From: Desmodesmus armatus | Taxonomy: Eukaryota; Chlorophyta; Chlorophyceae; Sphaeropleales; Scenedesmaceae | NCBI GenBank assembly: GCA_007449985.2 | Contig: VIIQ02000281.1 | Coordinates: 1-64,000 of the forward strand | DNA length: 64,000 bases | Reading direction: 5' to 3' | Part shown: positions 46,938-59,486 of the stretch, one piece after another | Position numbering within the stretch: position 1 is the stretch's first letter | Layout: the number at the start of each line of letters is the position of its first letter | The notes under the pieces: generated by a model | Database searches by the model: none | The model's input: only the letters and a program-made list of their open reading frames with translations | Told to the model about the DNA's origin: nothing | Position numbers and translations under genes: made by a program

Positions 46938-49294
46938 ATGGCTATCCTCGCCCGCTGCAGCACAGGCATCGTTGCACCACGCCGCTGCACTGCCCGCTTG
47001 CCTGTTCCCAGGCCCAGTGTCGCCCGGATGCCCCGCACTGTCCCTCGTGCAGAGGAGTAAGTCTCCGCAACTCAGATCAGCATCATGCGTGCTTCTCCAA
47101 TGCGCATTGATGCCAGAAGTAATTTCCTAGGCTATGCTCACTGTTTTGGACGAAGCAATTTGGCCTGGCTCGGCTTGTGCGTGGAAGCAATGGGCGACCA
47201 TGAATCACCTTGTTTACGTCCCGTGCCCGTTCGACCTGCTGGCACTTGATCCAATGCCTCACCTTATTTGTTCATCTATTTGCAGTGGTGCTACATCCAA
47301 GGAGCTGTCATCTGAGCTCATTGGCTCGACACTGTTCCAGGTGCAGCAGCCAGCTCAGCACACCAGTGACTGTGATCATGTCGTGCATGCTCTTGTGGCA
47401 TGTGTGCATGAGCCATGCGCAATTCCAAACAGTGTTTGTTGATTTGTCATGAAGTCTCAGTCCGTCTTGATCGAGTAAGCATGTTCCAGCAACATGGCAG
47501 CGTGTGGCACTCCAGCCCCGTCAGCTGTGATCGTACCTGCTGCCCCCCGCCACGCATCAGAAGTCCTGACCATTGTTGTGCTTTCATTCTCCTTGCTTGC
47601 CTGCTCAGGTGATTGGTGGCGCCGCCCCTGCCGCCCTGGCTGCCCCTGCCAACGGCCTGGCCCTGATGGGCCTCATCTACGCCTTTGGGGCCACCTCCGG
47701 CGCACACCTGAGTGAGTCATGCACACCGCTCCCTGCAATCGCTAACACAGCTAGCGCTGTGTTCGGAAAGCAAAACGGCAGGCCAATAGCTGCAGCCTGA
47801 GTGCTGCGACGCATGCATTGGGCTTGCAAAGCATGATGCTTGTATGCCTTGACCATAAGCCAGCCTGACGTGTGTCATGCAGAGTGCTGCCTGAGCTTGA
47901 GTGTCACAGCCATCTTTCTGCTTCAAGCACGGCCCAACATCAACACAGGGAAGACCCTACATTAGCTGATTCGGCTGTGATTGACTGACTGTTGCTGTTG
48001 TTGCCTGCAGACCCTGCCGTGTCCTTCATGCTGCTGCTGCGAGGCAAGATCAGCGGTGCCAAGGCCATAGCCTACATGGCAGCGCAGGTGGCTGGTGCGG
48101 TGCTGGGCGCATTCATCTGCACCATCATCATCCCAGGGGTGACTGCAGGCGCAGGACTGGGAGCACCAGGTAGGACCAGGGGAAGGAAGAATGTTGGCAG
48201 GGTGGAGGGCACCATGCAATGCTGCCAGGTAGCGCATGGCGTGATCAAACCATGGAAGAGACAGACGCGAGATCGCCGAGTCAAGCAGAGTGAAGTTCCT
48301 GGCACTGTATTCATGTGGTGCCACGTGCTTGCGCTGCAGGTACCTTCGCCCCTGCTGCTGGCTTAAGCAACACCGCGGTGTTTGCGTGGGAGGCCCTGAT
48401 GACCGCTGGGCTTGGCTTGGCAGTGTACGGAGCAGCCGTGGCCAAGAGCGCCTTCCTGGGAAGCGCCCCTATCGGCATTTCTGCTGCAGTGATGGCGGCA
48501 GTCATGAGCGGTGAGGCGGGGCAGATTCGTAGGGAAGAGAGGGAGTGCTACTGTGGGCCTTGCATGTTTCTAAGGCGCTAGCTTCCAGTGGGCTGATGGC
48601 CAAACAAGCCAGTGATGTTGCCATGCTGTGTGCAAGGCGTTTCTGCACGCTCTCTTGCACCAACCAACCGTGCTGCTTATGGTTCTAGGTATGAGCATCA
48701 ACACATGCAGGAACATGCGCTGCAGATGCTGATCATGGGGTGAAGTTGCGCTGACATGCCAACTTGCAGTACAGTACAGTAATTGGGGACAGAGTCCCAA
48801 CCTCGGCACTTGCCAGCGAGCCAGGGGCTCATGAGGGTGCCCCGAAGGGCCTGTAGTACCCCAGTTTCTCAGGTCAGGTGTGAGGGCGATCGAGATCACC
48901 CAGCAAGCCAGCCGTCAATTCCAGTAGCATTTTTTCCCATGGTGTGCCTAGCACCGCCCGGTTCGAGCGGCAGCTGTTCCCGGACGCACTGTGGTGCTGC
49001 CGCACCCTCGCAGCAGACATGGATCGAACCCAAGACCTATCTGATGATAGGAACTTGACTTGACCACTCTACTACGGGAGCAGTTTAGAGTCATACTCAG
49101 GACTTGCGCTGCTGTCATTGCTGCCACTGCTTGCAGCTGGGCCCTACACGGGATGCGTCATCAACCCTGCAAGGGCCTTGGGTCCTGCTATTGTCTTTGG
49201 CCTCAGCACTGGCACTGTGCTGCTGTATGTGGCTGCTCAGATGGCAGGTGGTGCTCTGGCCGCCATCCTGGCAGGGGCTGTGCACAGCGAATGA
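46938..49294 (+). CDS. Aquaporin/major intrinsic protein with a predicted plastid transit peptide
   Basis: MIP channels pass water or small neutral solutes across membranes. Six exons: 46938-47056, 47286-47340, 47609-47711, 48011-48169, 48340-48510, 49137-49294. All introns are GT-AG and all phases agree, giving 254 residues. The first NPA motif (LNPAVSF, Asn93-Pro-Ala) is rebuilt across the exon 3/4 junction. The second (INPARAL, Asn212-Ala214) is followed by the conserved filter Arg215. Six membrane segments fit between about 50 and 250. Residues 1-40 (MAILARCSTGIV, then rich in Arg, Pro, Ser and Thr, few acids) look like a plastid or mitochondrial transit peptide, unusual for this family. 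The start ATG has AAG before it and G after it, a good context. The first membrane segment is short. Intron 5 contains a SINE-like element. Confidence 0.9.
48773..49085 (-). mobile_element. tRNA-derived SINE-like element in aquaporin intron 5
   Basis: On the minus strand an A box (TAGTAGAGTGG) at about 49065 and a B box (GGTTCGATCC) at about 49022 form a tRNA-like head. A ~240-base body follows and ends in repeated GTACT (CTGTACTGTAC). The second half of the body matches 18013-18150. A tRNA-like head, a shared body and a short terminal repeat are SINE features. The head is too diverged to assign a parental tRNA. Confidence 0.65.
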
Positions 49295-51698
49295 GGGGCT
49301 GACTGATGGCAGGGACATCAAGGATGGGTGGATAGGGAAGGGGAAGGCTTCAGTGGACCGGCAATGAGCATTTGAGGGTGTGCGCGCGGACAGGGATGTG
49401 GTTGCAGGCAAGTTGTCAATGCGTTCAGCTGATGGCAGCTCAATTGTGCGCTGCCCTGTGCTCACAGCGGCCGGCACTGCACATATGTGTATTTACTTGA
49501 CTGACAGAAGCCGAAGGTGCTGGTGTGTGTGGGTTGTGTGGGCGTTGATGAAACACGTGTGACTTTGCATGTGTATCAACGTGGCAACGGAGAGCCAAAC
49601 ATCGTGTGGTGGCGCAATGCTAGACTGCTGAGAAGTGGGCATTGCGTGGTGGGCACTACAAGTGCACGGGCGTCCCTGTTCCTGGGCCAAGTTGAGACGG
49701 CTGGTTGCGCGTGTGGGCCCGTTGTGCGGTTGACTGGGCCCTCGCGTGATACCTGTACATGTGAGGGATCCTGCACACCATGTCTCCCGTATCCTGCTGT
49801 GACACAGCCATGCATGAAGGCTGGTGCGTGCAGGGAGTCACGCTGTTGGGGTGGGCTACTGCATTAGGTATGGTTGAGTTGCATGTGCACGCCTTGCGTA
49901 CGGCCTGGAGGGGACATCCAGGCATGTGTTGATGGTGTGGCTTGTGAGTTGGAGGAGCCTGGCAACCAGTTGGTGTGAGTAACCCTTGAGACTTGAGGCT
50001 GCCAGTCCATGAATCAAAGGCAGCACAAACACATGAGGTGGCACTGGGCCTGAGCCCACGCATCGAGCTGTCAAGGGAGTAGTTGAGAATATGATATGTG
50101 GATTGTAGGGATGCATTATGTATGGCTGCATCCCTGCATGCACCAGAGTCTGCTGGGTCCACTTTTGTGACCATTACGAGCCAGATGTATCTGTGTGCTT
50201 CAGCAGTTTGGCTACAGCGTCGATGTCAGTGGCACAGTTCGTACTATGCCCTGGGCAGAACTTGGCTTTGGAGGCGCCAGATGATTGCGCTGCATATACT
50301 TTCTCCACCAGTACATGCTTTGCCGCACTTTGTGGTGTTGCGGACAGTGCCAGAGTGGTAGCTGTCTTTCTGCCCGCCTGCCTGCCTGTCTGCACCAGCT
50401 TGTCACAGTGCGATAGCAGGGATCAAGGGGCAAACTGGGCTCCCAAAGGACCAGGCAGTTTTGGCACTATGGTGAATTTGCCTGCGCTTTTCCTTTTCAC
50501 TTTTGCCAGTGTTTGCAGCATAGGTGCACGATACGCAGCCACCGAGTGTGTTGGTGTGTGAGATGTCTTGCCAGGCGCAGAGTCAGCAGCAGTTCCATAG
50601 TCCATGCCCCCTATCGCCCTTGTTGGAGTGTTGGTGGTGTTGTGCATACATGGCCCGTGCAGTGTGTGTGCATCATTTTCGTTCTACCACCTCTTGTGAT
50701 ATGCCACCAGCACCAACAGTTTTCACCGCACAGAGTCGTTCAAGTGCTCTGTGTGGTTGGTGTATGGCATATCGAGCAGCACAGGTGTCTAGCCCTGTAT
50801 GAAGTGATGCCAGCCTTTCAGCTTGTATGCAGGGTCAGGCGTGTCAGCACAGCCATGTTCAGTACTGTATGTATACAGCAGAGCAGTGGGCTGCGATTGA
50901 GCCTGGAACAGCTTCCTGCCCGCACGTGTGTGGTTGATCAGTATGTGTATCTGCCTGCCGACTTCAAGGGCAGTGCCAGAGGCTGGAATGGATTTCAGCA
51001 GTATCAGGGCCGTGGCTGGATTTTGGACGCAGCCAGCACACTATATTCTTTCTACTCAATAGAAAGGCCAGGCCGGCCCAATCCTGCTGTTACATGCCTG
51101 GTGCTTGACCGCTTTGTGGTGGTGAGGGCAAATTGCTCTGTCCGGCAGGAGGGAACTTCCCTGCTAGCGGCTAGCATAGGACGGCAGCCGTTGGTCTTGT
51201 GGCAAGCGCATGTTATCTGGGCACGCTATGTTCTTCTGTTCTGCTTGCACTTGTGTTCTCAACCATGTAGATGCAGCCTCCCGTGCGCATTCAACAGGTG
51301 CGTGCAATTGCGTGGACATGCCTGCTGCTGGCCGTGTCAACATGGCAAACATTCTGCATGGTGTTACTTGGCAGTGCATGTAATGACTGACTGCTATGCA
51401 TCAGGCGCGGTGAGGGGTCAATTGGTGGGCTTACACAGCCCTGCCGACGCCCAGTGGTGGCCTTTTTGTTCAGAAGAAAGCAGAAGAAAGAACATGCTGC
51501 AACAGAAGGCAAGGAGGAACAATGCTGAAAAGCACCGTGTCAGGACAGTATCACTGATATAAGGCTTGACAGGTGAACAGACGACTGCTGCCAGTAGCCA
51601 AAATATGCAGTCAGCATCACACAACCAGCCAGTCACACTCATGTGGCAAAACCAACTACACTAATGAAAGTCACCAGAGCCAGCTTGAAGCTCGTGCT
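49295..51698. other. Tail-to-tail intergenic region, no gene seen
   Basis: Lies between the 3' ends of the aquaporin and the carboxypeptidase, so it holds both 3' untranslated regions. A 349-codon + strand frame at 50513-51562 runs through it, but its Cys/Val/His-rich content and lack of any motif look like chance. No RNA gene was recognised. Confidence 0.5.
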
Positions 51699-54600
51699 TC
51701 AGACAGCATGTGCAGGTGTATGCTTCTTTGTCGACAGCGGTTGGCCTGCCAGCCACCTGCTGAACATGTCCAGGGCCTCACGAGGGTTGGTCTGGGGCAC
51801 CATGTGGCCTGAAATGGAAGCAGCAAAGTGGCAGAGGGACACAACAGCCATGGCTTCAACACACTAGTGTCATCCCAAAGGACTCATGCCGTGCAAAGCG
51901 CCATCAGACGCCTCGAACCCACAGTGGCACTGCACACACGCATTCAGTGTTGGTCCAACCTGCTCCCATCCGGCCACTGGTTTCGAAGGTTTTGCTGCCT
52001 GCATAGTTTGCTGACTGCAGAGCCGCTCAAGACGGACCTTCTGTTCATGGCTGCGCACGAATCTCACCTGCACCCTTGATGGTGGCATAAGTCAGCCCGG
52101 AATTGTAGTCGACCACATACCCCGCAACCTGAAAGGTCAGCAACACAGAGCCGCACCCACAGTGTGCTCTCAGCAAGAACACCGGCGGCGCTCCCAAAAT
52201 GTGATTCTCAGCAAGGAAACTACTGCTGCCGGCAGCCTCAGGTTCACCGCTGGTGGCAGTGCCGCTGATAACCCCATGATTCCAACTGTTGGTCTGGTTG
52301 CTTGCCAAGCGGTGCGCCTGTCCGTGGAAGTCAGTTAGAGTGAACAACTGAGGCCATGCACAGCCCCCAACATAATCGCGCACACCTGTGCTGGCACTTC
52401 ACTGTTGTACCATGCCTGCCATGGTGTGATGGTGCCGTCACACTGCTTCACCAGCTCTGTGTTGTTGCTGCTGTTGACCATCAGGCACTCTGTGGCGTTG
52501 GACTTGTGCATGGCAGCAGTCCAAGCCTCAGAGCCAGTGTGGGGCACGGCAAGGTCGTGGTCGCCAGAGTAAATCAATGCCCGGAGCCCTGAGCACAATA
52601 CAAGTGCAGCAGCAAGCAAAGTAAGGTGCTCGTTAGAGTACAGGTTCGCCCCCAGCGCGCCGGTGCTGGAAGGGCTGCATGTGGCGGCATTGGCGGGCTC
52701 ATGCGCATCCTGCACCATCCGGTTGCTTCAGATGATGGGAAGAACAAGTCAGTCCTCATAGAAGGGGTCTGGCTGTTCATTTGCCTACATCCATGCGTGC
52801 ACATAGTCGAGTCATACGGAATGGTATAGCAAAAATGAAGTTCAATCTGAGACAAGCCTGTTGTCACCATAATCGAAAACCCTTCACCATTCAGACCTGG
52901 AACTGCTCAGAGAAGCGAAGTTGGCAGAGTGGGGTGAAGGTCCCAGCAGGTCTTACACAGTGGTTAGCCAGCAACTGCACAGCCTGTGCAGATGATCTAC
53001 TACACACATTTGGGGAAGAAAAATGTTACACGCAGACACATTCGCCACACATCAATGGCATTGCCTGCCAGGGTTGAATTGGTTGAAACACTAAGGTGGG
53101 GAAAAACCCCGATCCCCGTCAGTGGTTTGCACCACCTACACCAGATAGTAGCCTGATTCAAAGCAAGACAGCAAAGGAGACTTCATTGACATCCTGAGGC
53201 AACACGGCAACCTTGTACAGAAGTGGGAAGCAAACAGCTAGGATCCAGCAGGCAGCAGCACCAAGAAATACCCCTTGTCAGGTCAGATACCCAAAGTCAG
53301 CCCAAGAAGGCGCGCCCGGCGCACTTTCATCTTGTACAGAGTGTATGCCAACGCAGACTGCTCATTTGCACAGTCAAGACACTTACCATGGGTGCGCACC
53401 AATGAGTTGTGGATAGGCAGCATGCTTCCTCCGTCTGACCTGTAGTGGATGCGGTTGGAGCACAACTGCCAGGACCCCGTCCAGTTCCTAGGGGCCGCGT
53501 GCAGTGCCTCACGCACAGCAGGGTCATTCAGCCAGATGTCAGCCTCACTGCAGCAGCCAGTGTGTGCAGCAGGACGTCACCGTGTGGCACATGAGGGGTG
53601 CGACAAGGGGTTGGTTGCAGCCCCAGGGCTGTCATTCTTGTGTGGTACCTGCTTGTCGTGTGCGTGGTCCAGGCGAAAGCAAACTTTGCTGGAGAGGGCC
53701 TCCCCACTCAGCGGCAGGCATGTACTGAGAGGTTCAATGCTAAGCCAATCGCTGGAAACACCCTAGCTTCTGGCACAGTGATCGTACAGCTGCATACGGG
53801 GGCTTGGGCGTGCCGAATTTTGCTTTGGTGGCTGAGCCTGCCAGCCACCAACACCTCCACATCCTGCCCCGTGTATGTACTTGCTATCAAGTCAAGTGCT
53901 GGGCCAGCATACCCCACAGGGCCACTCACGGTGAGACCACACAAGGTGGGTTGTCCCCCAGCAGTGTGGCCCAGTTGTGAATAATCTGGTTCTTGCCCAG
54001 CACTGGACGCAGTGGCCACGTGAAGTGACGCCGCAGCAGCAGGGCCATGCGGCGCTGGCGGTCAGCCAGAATGCTGGGACCTGCGAGGCACAGGGAGACA
54101 TGTGGATGTCGCACGCAAGCCAAAGAAGTAACACTGATGAAATGGCAATGAGTGCTGCTGCATCCTTGCTGAGGTACAGGCATGACATGGCACAAAAGTT
54201 GCGCAACATTCCGTCTGCCCTTTCGCTTCCGAGAAGCTGGCAACCAGCATGTGCCATGCTGTGCGGCCCCTCAGGCGCATAATTCCACTTATGCCATGCA
54301 ATGCTTTGAACACAACTGCCGCAGTCTTGGGCCAGGAGATACAGGGTGATGGCTGCTGTATATGACTGCTTGACAGCACTGAGCGCCAAATGGCTGTACC
54401 TGTGTTTGGTTCATAGTGGCAGTCCTCCAGGATGTTGTAGATGTTGATGTTGTCCATCCCGCTCCACAACTCGTTCTGGACCTCCTCACACCTACAGGGC
54501 GCAGTGTGCAAAACAGAAACCGCCGTGGCAACGACGATGTGGTAACAAGCCGCTGATGAGTCAAATGCAGGATTAGAGCCCAGCAGGAACAGCTTGAGAG

Positions 54601-56701
54601 TGACAGGGCAGCCCTCGTACCTGCTTCCTCTTGGTGTGTCCCAGAGGTTCCCGTTGCACACCTCCCGTGCTCGCTGCAGCTGCACCTCGCTGATGAGAGA
54701 CTTGCCAGCAGCAAAGGGGAGGTAGGCATTCCCGTCGAAGACGTCATCAGTGACGCCATTGCCAATTAGGTAGCCCTGCGAGAGCAGGCACAGCATGGCA
54801 TTGCGGCAGTGTGAGGCTGCTCCAAGCGCATGGCTATTTGACAGCAGCCGTAGCAGTGCTGACTGTGAACTTCAACAAACCAGCTGCGCAGAACCCCTTC
54901 AATGTGCAACCCCGGCTTGGTTCTTGAGCCTTGGTTGTCGACCGTGTGCGGTCAGCCTGATGCTCGGAGCATGTCGAGAAGCACTGCTGTTGCTGGAGTG
55001 TTCGGGGGCAGAAACAAGGGCACTGCAGTAACCAACTTGTGCTACCATGTTTGATCTGGGGCTTTGCCTGAGGTCGCTCAACACCTTGAAGCACTTAGGT
55101 ATGCCACGGGCCCAATCCAGCAGTCCCGCTTCACCTTGATGTTGATGTGTGGCTGCTCCCCCCTGATGTTGCCCTCAACCACCTCACGTGCCAGCATGGG
55201 GATGTACATTCCTGCGTAACTCTCACCTGCAGCCAAGCAAACAAAGCAGCTTTGATGTGACTGGCAGTTGGTTTGCAGCTGTAGGGCTGAGTGCCTCATG
55301 TCGGTCTGCACACCAGAAGTGTGCCCTCACAGGCTGTGGGCGCGGCCAGCAGCCACCAATTCAAGCTGCTCACAAGAGCACAGCGCCATGTCTCACTTCC
55401 CTCTCTTATCTGGCAAGTAGGTTTTTGATTCTGTTGCCAACTCAACTCACTTAGTCAACACATCACTCTAGAACAGATCCATCAGGATGGGCGCAGGTGC
55501 TCCTAGCCCTCACCACCAAGTTCAGCATACCGGCTGCGTGTTGTGTTGTCCTGCTTGTTTTCCCAGTGGTCAAAAGCAGTGTCACCCACCAGATATGTAG
55601 AAGTCATTGCTCTGCAGCTCTGAGTGGCGAGCAAACAGTGCCCTCAGCACAGCATGTGAGTCGCGTGCCACCTGGGTGTCGTTGGTGGTGTAGTCAGCAT
55701 GGTCCAAACTGAAGGACAGACCCACGGCTGCAGGCAGGGTATAGTGAAGCAACAGGAACAACACCAGCTTGACCTGGCAGTACATGCGCTGGCAAATCAA
55801 GCCATGCTCACACAGCAGATGACTTGCTCTGGCTCACCCTTCCTAACCACACATTGTAGGCAGGCACGCAAGCTGGCAACACCTGCCCACTGCCCCCCAG
55901 CAACCCTGCCCTCCTGCCATGCAAAATTGCCTACCACAGTGCACTCACCAGAAGGGCTGTCCAGGAAGATCATGGTGGCAACCTTGTTCCATGAGAAGGG
56001 GTTGTCCACCAAGCTCACATTGCCACCCTTCACAGAGTACAGGAAGGGGCCCTGCTCGTATATGAAGCCATCGAAGCTGGAGCAGCCAGGGCCACCATTC
56101 AGCCATAAGCTGCATTAGGGCATGACACAGCAGTGCAGCTGCGTGTGTCAGTGCTCCTGCTGCCCGTGCAACAAGCACTTCCATCCAGCAAGGGGTGACA
56201 GGGACTGCCTGTCGCACTGGTGCTGGTGTAGTGCTGATCACAGTACGTGCTGAGTGCATGTTGCGTCTGCTCTGATTCCCGCTGGCTGCTTAACTGAATG
56301 ACTGGATGTATAGACAAATTGTCACTATTTTAGGAGCCCTCATGAGAGCTCATCAGCCACGTTGGTAGTGCCCGACAGCCAGCACCCTTGCTCGAGCGCC
56401 ACACCCCACCAACTCACACAACAGGGTCAGTGGCTGGTGACCGCTCGCTCTCCACCATGTAGTAGTACAGCTGCTTGCTGCCAACGGTAATGTACCCGCC
56501 GTAATGCTTGCTGGGAAGTTGTCCTGCGTATCCTGGCACACTGGTGATAGGACCATGAGTTGCAACCCACTGCTGCTGCTGCTGCTGCTGCTCCAATGGT
56601 GCACTGCTCGTCAAGCGCCCCGTAGTGAATGCTGAAAAGAACGACAAAGCTAGAAGCGCGCACAATGCTACTCTTTGCATATTCATCAGGAATACTGGCA
56701 T
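51699..56701 (-). CDS. Serine carboxypeptidase, peptidase family S10
   Basis: Removes C-terminal residues from peptides at acid pH, in the vacuole/lysosome or secreted. Eleven exons, all GT-AG with matching phases: 56418-56701, 55949-56109, 55590-55727, 55135-55226, 54621-54775, 54400-54491, 53930-54080, 53387-53547, 52386-52588, 52068-52128, 51699-51808 (TGA); 535 residues. The first ~28 residues (MPVFLMNMQRVALCALLALSF) form a signal peptide. NGGPGCSS begins at Asn99, the nucleophile is Ser197 in GESYAG, the acid lies in YSGDHD (about 418-423), and the catalytic His is 501 in GHMVPQ. Several N-glycosylation sequons (NVS, NDT, NWT, NAT, NSS) suit a secretory enzyme. A poly-Gln tract sits near residue 40. 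Length and motif spacing match plant serine carboxypeptidases; acyltransferase relatives share the triad, so substrate is not known. Confidence 0.96.
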
Positions 56702-57190
56702 GCGCGGGAAAAGCAGTAAACAAGCGACTCAAAGCTGGCGCCCAATAAAATACAACCAAACGTCTTCTACTATTTTTCGACGTTTCAAGCAGTGAGATAC
56801 AGGCAACACTGGCGTAGGGAAGGCCAGCAGGTTCACAGGTGTGTACCTTCAATTCACATGTCACATGTACATGGATGTTGACAAGCCATGCACATGCCTC
56901 GAGCCTCTACTACGGCGAGTTCGGCGTCTAAAAGGTACAGGCATAATTTGAGAGGGCACATGCAGTAGGTGAATGGTGTGGTATGGCAGGGCCTGGCCTG
57001 GCATGCATGCCAGCATCCAGTATGGCCCCAGTCAGATAATGAGTAATGCCTTGCAAGCCCACGTTCATTCTTTTGGTATGTATGTTACAGCCTCAACGTA
57101 GCTGGGATTCACTCATGCTGGGAGTTCCAGCAGCAATATGTCATGTAAAATCATCTAGTAGAAAGTTGAGTTCACTAACACAGTGTGGCA
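56702..57190. promoter_or_regulatory. Upstream region of the carboxypeptidase
   Basis: Lies between the carboxypeptidase start and the stop of the next minus-strand gene. Composition drops to moderate GC just upstream of the start. No clear TATA box or other known element was recognised. Confidence 0.35.
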
Positions 57191-57918
57191 CTATGGCAAA
57201 AGCACAAGCCTTTTGGGCACGGTGGGCATTATGCTGTCAGCCTGGCCGCACGTGGGACCCTGGTGAGACCTCACGTAGCCCTGGGCTCCAGGCACTGACG
57301 ACCCAGCACCCAGCACTGCCATGGGCGCATCAGCAATACTGAGCTGCTGGCCCTGGGCTTTCACACCACGTGGTGCACAACACACAGGCATGCAGAATGT
57401 ACACTCCAAAGCTCTCACCATCCATGGTCCGGCAATGGTCTGGATGCGCAAGCAACAGCACCAGCAGCTGCATGAGGGGCGCATACGTCTGATCAGAGCA
57501 TCATGATGCTGTGGTGGTGCCAGAAGCACATACCAGCCAGCAAAGACAGGTCTGCAGGACCAACAGCACCAACACCGTGTGACAGGCATACATGCTAAGT
57601 AAACACAGTGGTCATGACGGCTGCCACACCTGCCATGAACATACAATCAGCATCATCTGTGAGGACTCCGTGACATGGCTGCCAGCATGAGCTCGTTGCT
57701 TCAAGGGCCACCAACCAACACAGCAACACTCCCGGAAGGTACCATCACGGCATGGCGGTACAATGAGAGCACTGCCAGTGGCAGTGCCACAACGCCGCAG
57801 CAGCAACTCAGTGGCAGGCGGTTTTGAGCAGCAGGCTTCACCCACTGGGGCCACACAACAATGAAAGGCCAGGACAAAGACCGCAGGCCAGTAGAACAGG
57901 TTGTGCGACCTGCACAGG
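57191..57918 (-). CDS. Unidentified multi-exon gene, 3' part
   Basis: Exons that agree in phase: about 57630-57918 (after TGTGCAG), 57534-57551 (18-base micro-exon), 57419-57488, and a last exon from about 57355 to the TAG at 57191. The protein reads SHNLFYWPAVFVLAFHCC near the top, MMLIVCSWQ-TCLCWL-TYAPLMQLLVLLLAHPDHC across three exons, and GQQLSIADAPMAV at the end. The hydrophobic segment spanning the micro-exon could be a membrane helix or a buried repeat helix. Upstream exons probably exist: a segment with donor GTAAGG at about 58042 contains MLLWNIEWLLDFELVW but its phase does not join directly. I recognise no family. Confidence 0.4.
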
Positions 57919-59486
57919 CATCCACGGTGACGGTGATGACGGACTAGACGGTGATGGGCAGCAAAGTCGTGCCGTCTGGGGTCAAATTTTAACCTCCCTC
58001 ATGTAATGGTGAGTGCAGGGTACTGTCCTACTTGATGATCCCTTACCCAGACTAGCTCAAAGTCCAACAACCACTCAATATTCCACAACAGCATGCGGCA
58101 GGTGTACAACACCATTGCCGATTGGCAGAGGCGTCAGGATACTGACTTGCATCTGGCCTGACAACTGTGCTCTCACACAAGCATGCCTGAGTTGTTTCTC
58201 CGCAACCCTTACCAACCCATACAAACACCAGGAAGGAATGGTCTGCAACTAGGCTTGCTGGATCCTCAGTCTGACAAGACTGATTCAGGAAAGCAGGCCG
58301 CTAGGTAGAGTCTACAGGGCACATGTGGCGTGCAATGCAGCACAGACAACCATAGCCAGACAGCTAACTGTAACATGCTGAGCTGGATCAGCAACTACTG
58401 TGCGGCTGGCATGTTTGTGCGTCAGCAGCACATTGCAGCTGCATCATAGGCACATATGCATGCTGACCAGGAAAACTCACTCAGTGCTTCATCCCATTCC
58501 AAAATACACAACATGCGGTGTGCTGGGCAAAGAGGCAAAGGACAAAGGCTCTTGGCAACCACTGTGATCAGCCTGAGTCAGCACGCTGTTCCTGCCATGC
58601 ATTGGGCGGGAAGTGCCCCAACCCCGACTACTGATATGGCACGGTGCGGTCATCCACTTCTGTGCGGCAGCTCAGCTGCAGTGCAATGTCAGCTGAAGGC
58701 TACGTGCCGCACCTTGCCAGCGGACACAGGTCGGCAGGGCACTGCCTGCCTCTACTGTGTGCTTCATGCCACCATGGCCTCGACCCACCACAACCTCAAC
58801 ACGTTGCATCCCCTAGCAAACTTGTGGCTGACCACAGTCCCACTGAGTCACAGTGTCAGTTGACACTCAACGGCAAGAGGGTAGACACAGGGGTGCCACC
58901 GCAGCAGCACAGGGGTGCCATTGCTTGTCCTAGGTCGAGCATGCAGCAACCAAGTCATATTACTGAACACCAACACGGAGAACATGTTCACAAAGAGGTG
59001 GCAAGCTTGCGGTTGGTGCATGCAGAACAACAAAGTGGCGCCTATTGGCTGCTCCACAGCTGTCCCCTGCCACTGGGGTTCACCTGCCACTGACTCCCAT
59101 CTTTGCATGGTCTGCCACGAACATATGCTTGTAGCTGCAGCCACAGATCACTCATGGATTCATACGGCCACACAGCCTGAGCGCTGGGCCAAGCACATAT
59201 TACCACGCCAAGCAACCAATACGATGACAGAATTGCGACATCTCACAGCAATTCTCTCAACAGCTCTCCCCACCATCACCATCATAAGAGCCTCACGGGA
59301 CACCCCTCTACAACACGGCCCCTCAGCACATCATCTCCAACCCAGCAACAGCAGCCCCATCCGTGTGATTACTTTGTCTACTGTCAACCTCCAAACCGTT
59401 CAAGCACATCACCAGTACTAGTCTCCCACTCCCAAAGAAAACGCCCCTCCCCACACACAAGTCCATCTGTCTTACACACCAACACC
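57919..59486. other. Intergenic or unresolved upstream exons
   Basis: Apart from the possible exon near 58042-58110 (minus), no coding segment is convincing. Open frames on the + strand between 58400 and 59420 lack splice logic and family resemblance. Part of this stretch is the 3' untranslated region of the TauE/SafE-like gene. Confidence 0.35.

Noticed and set aside
50513..51562. 349-codon + strand frame between aquaporin and carboxypeptidase
   Set aside because: No domain, odd Cys/His/Val content, no introns in a region of intron-rich genes; likely chance.
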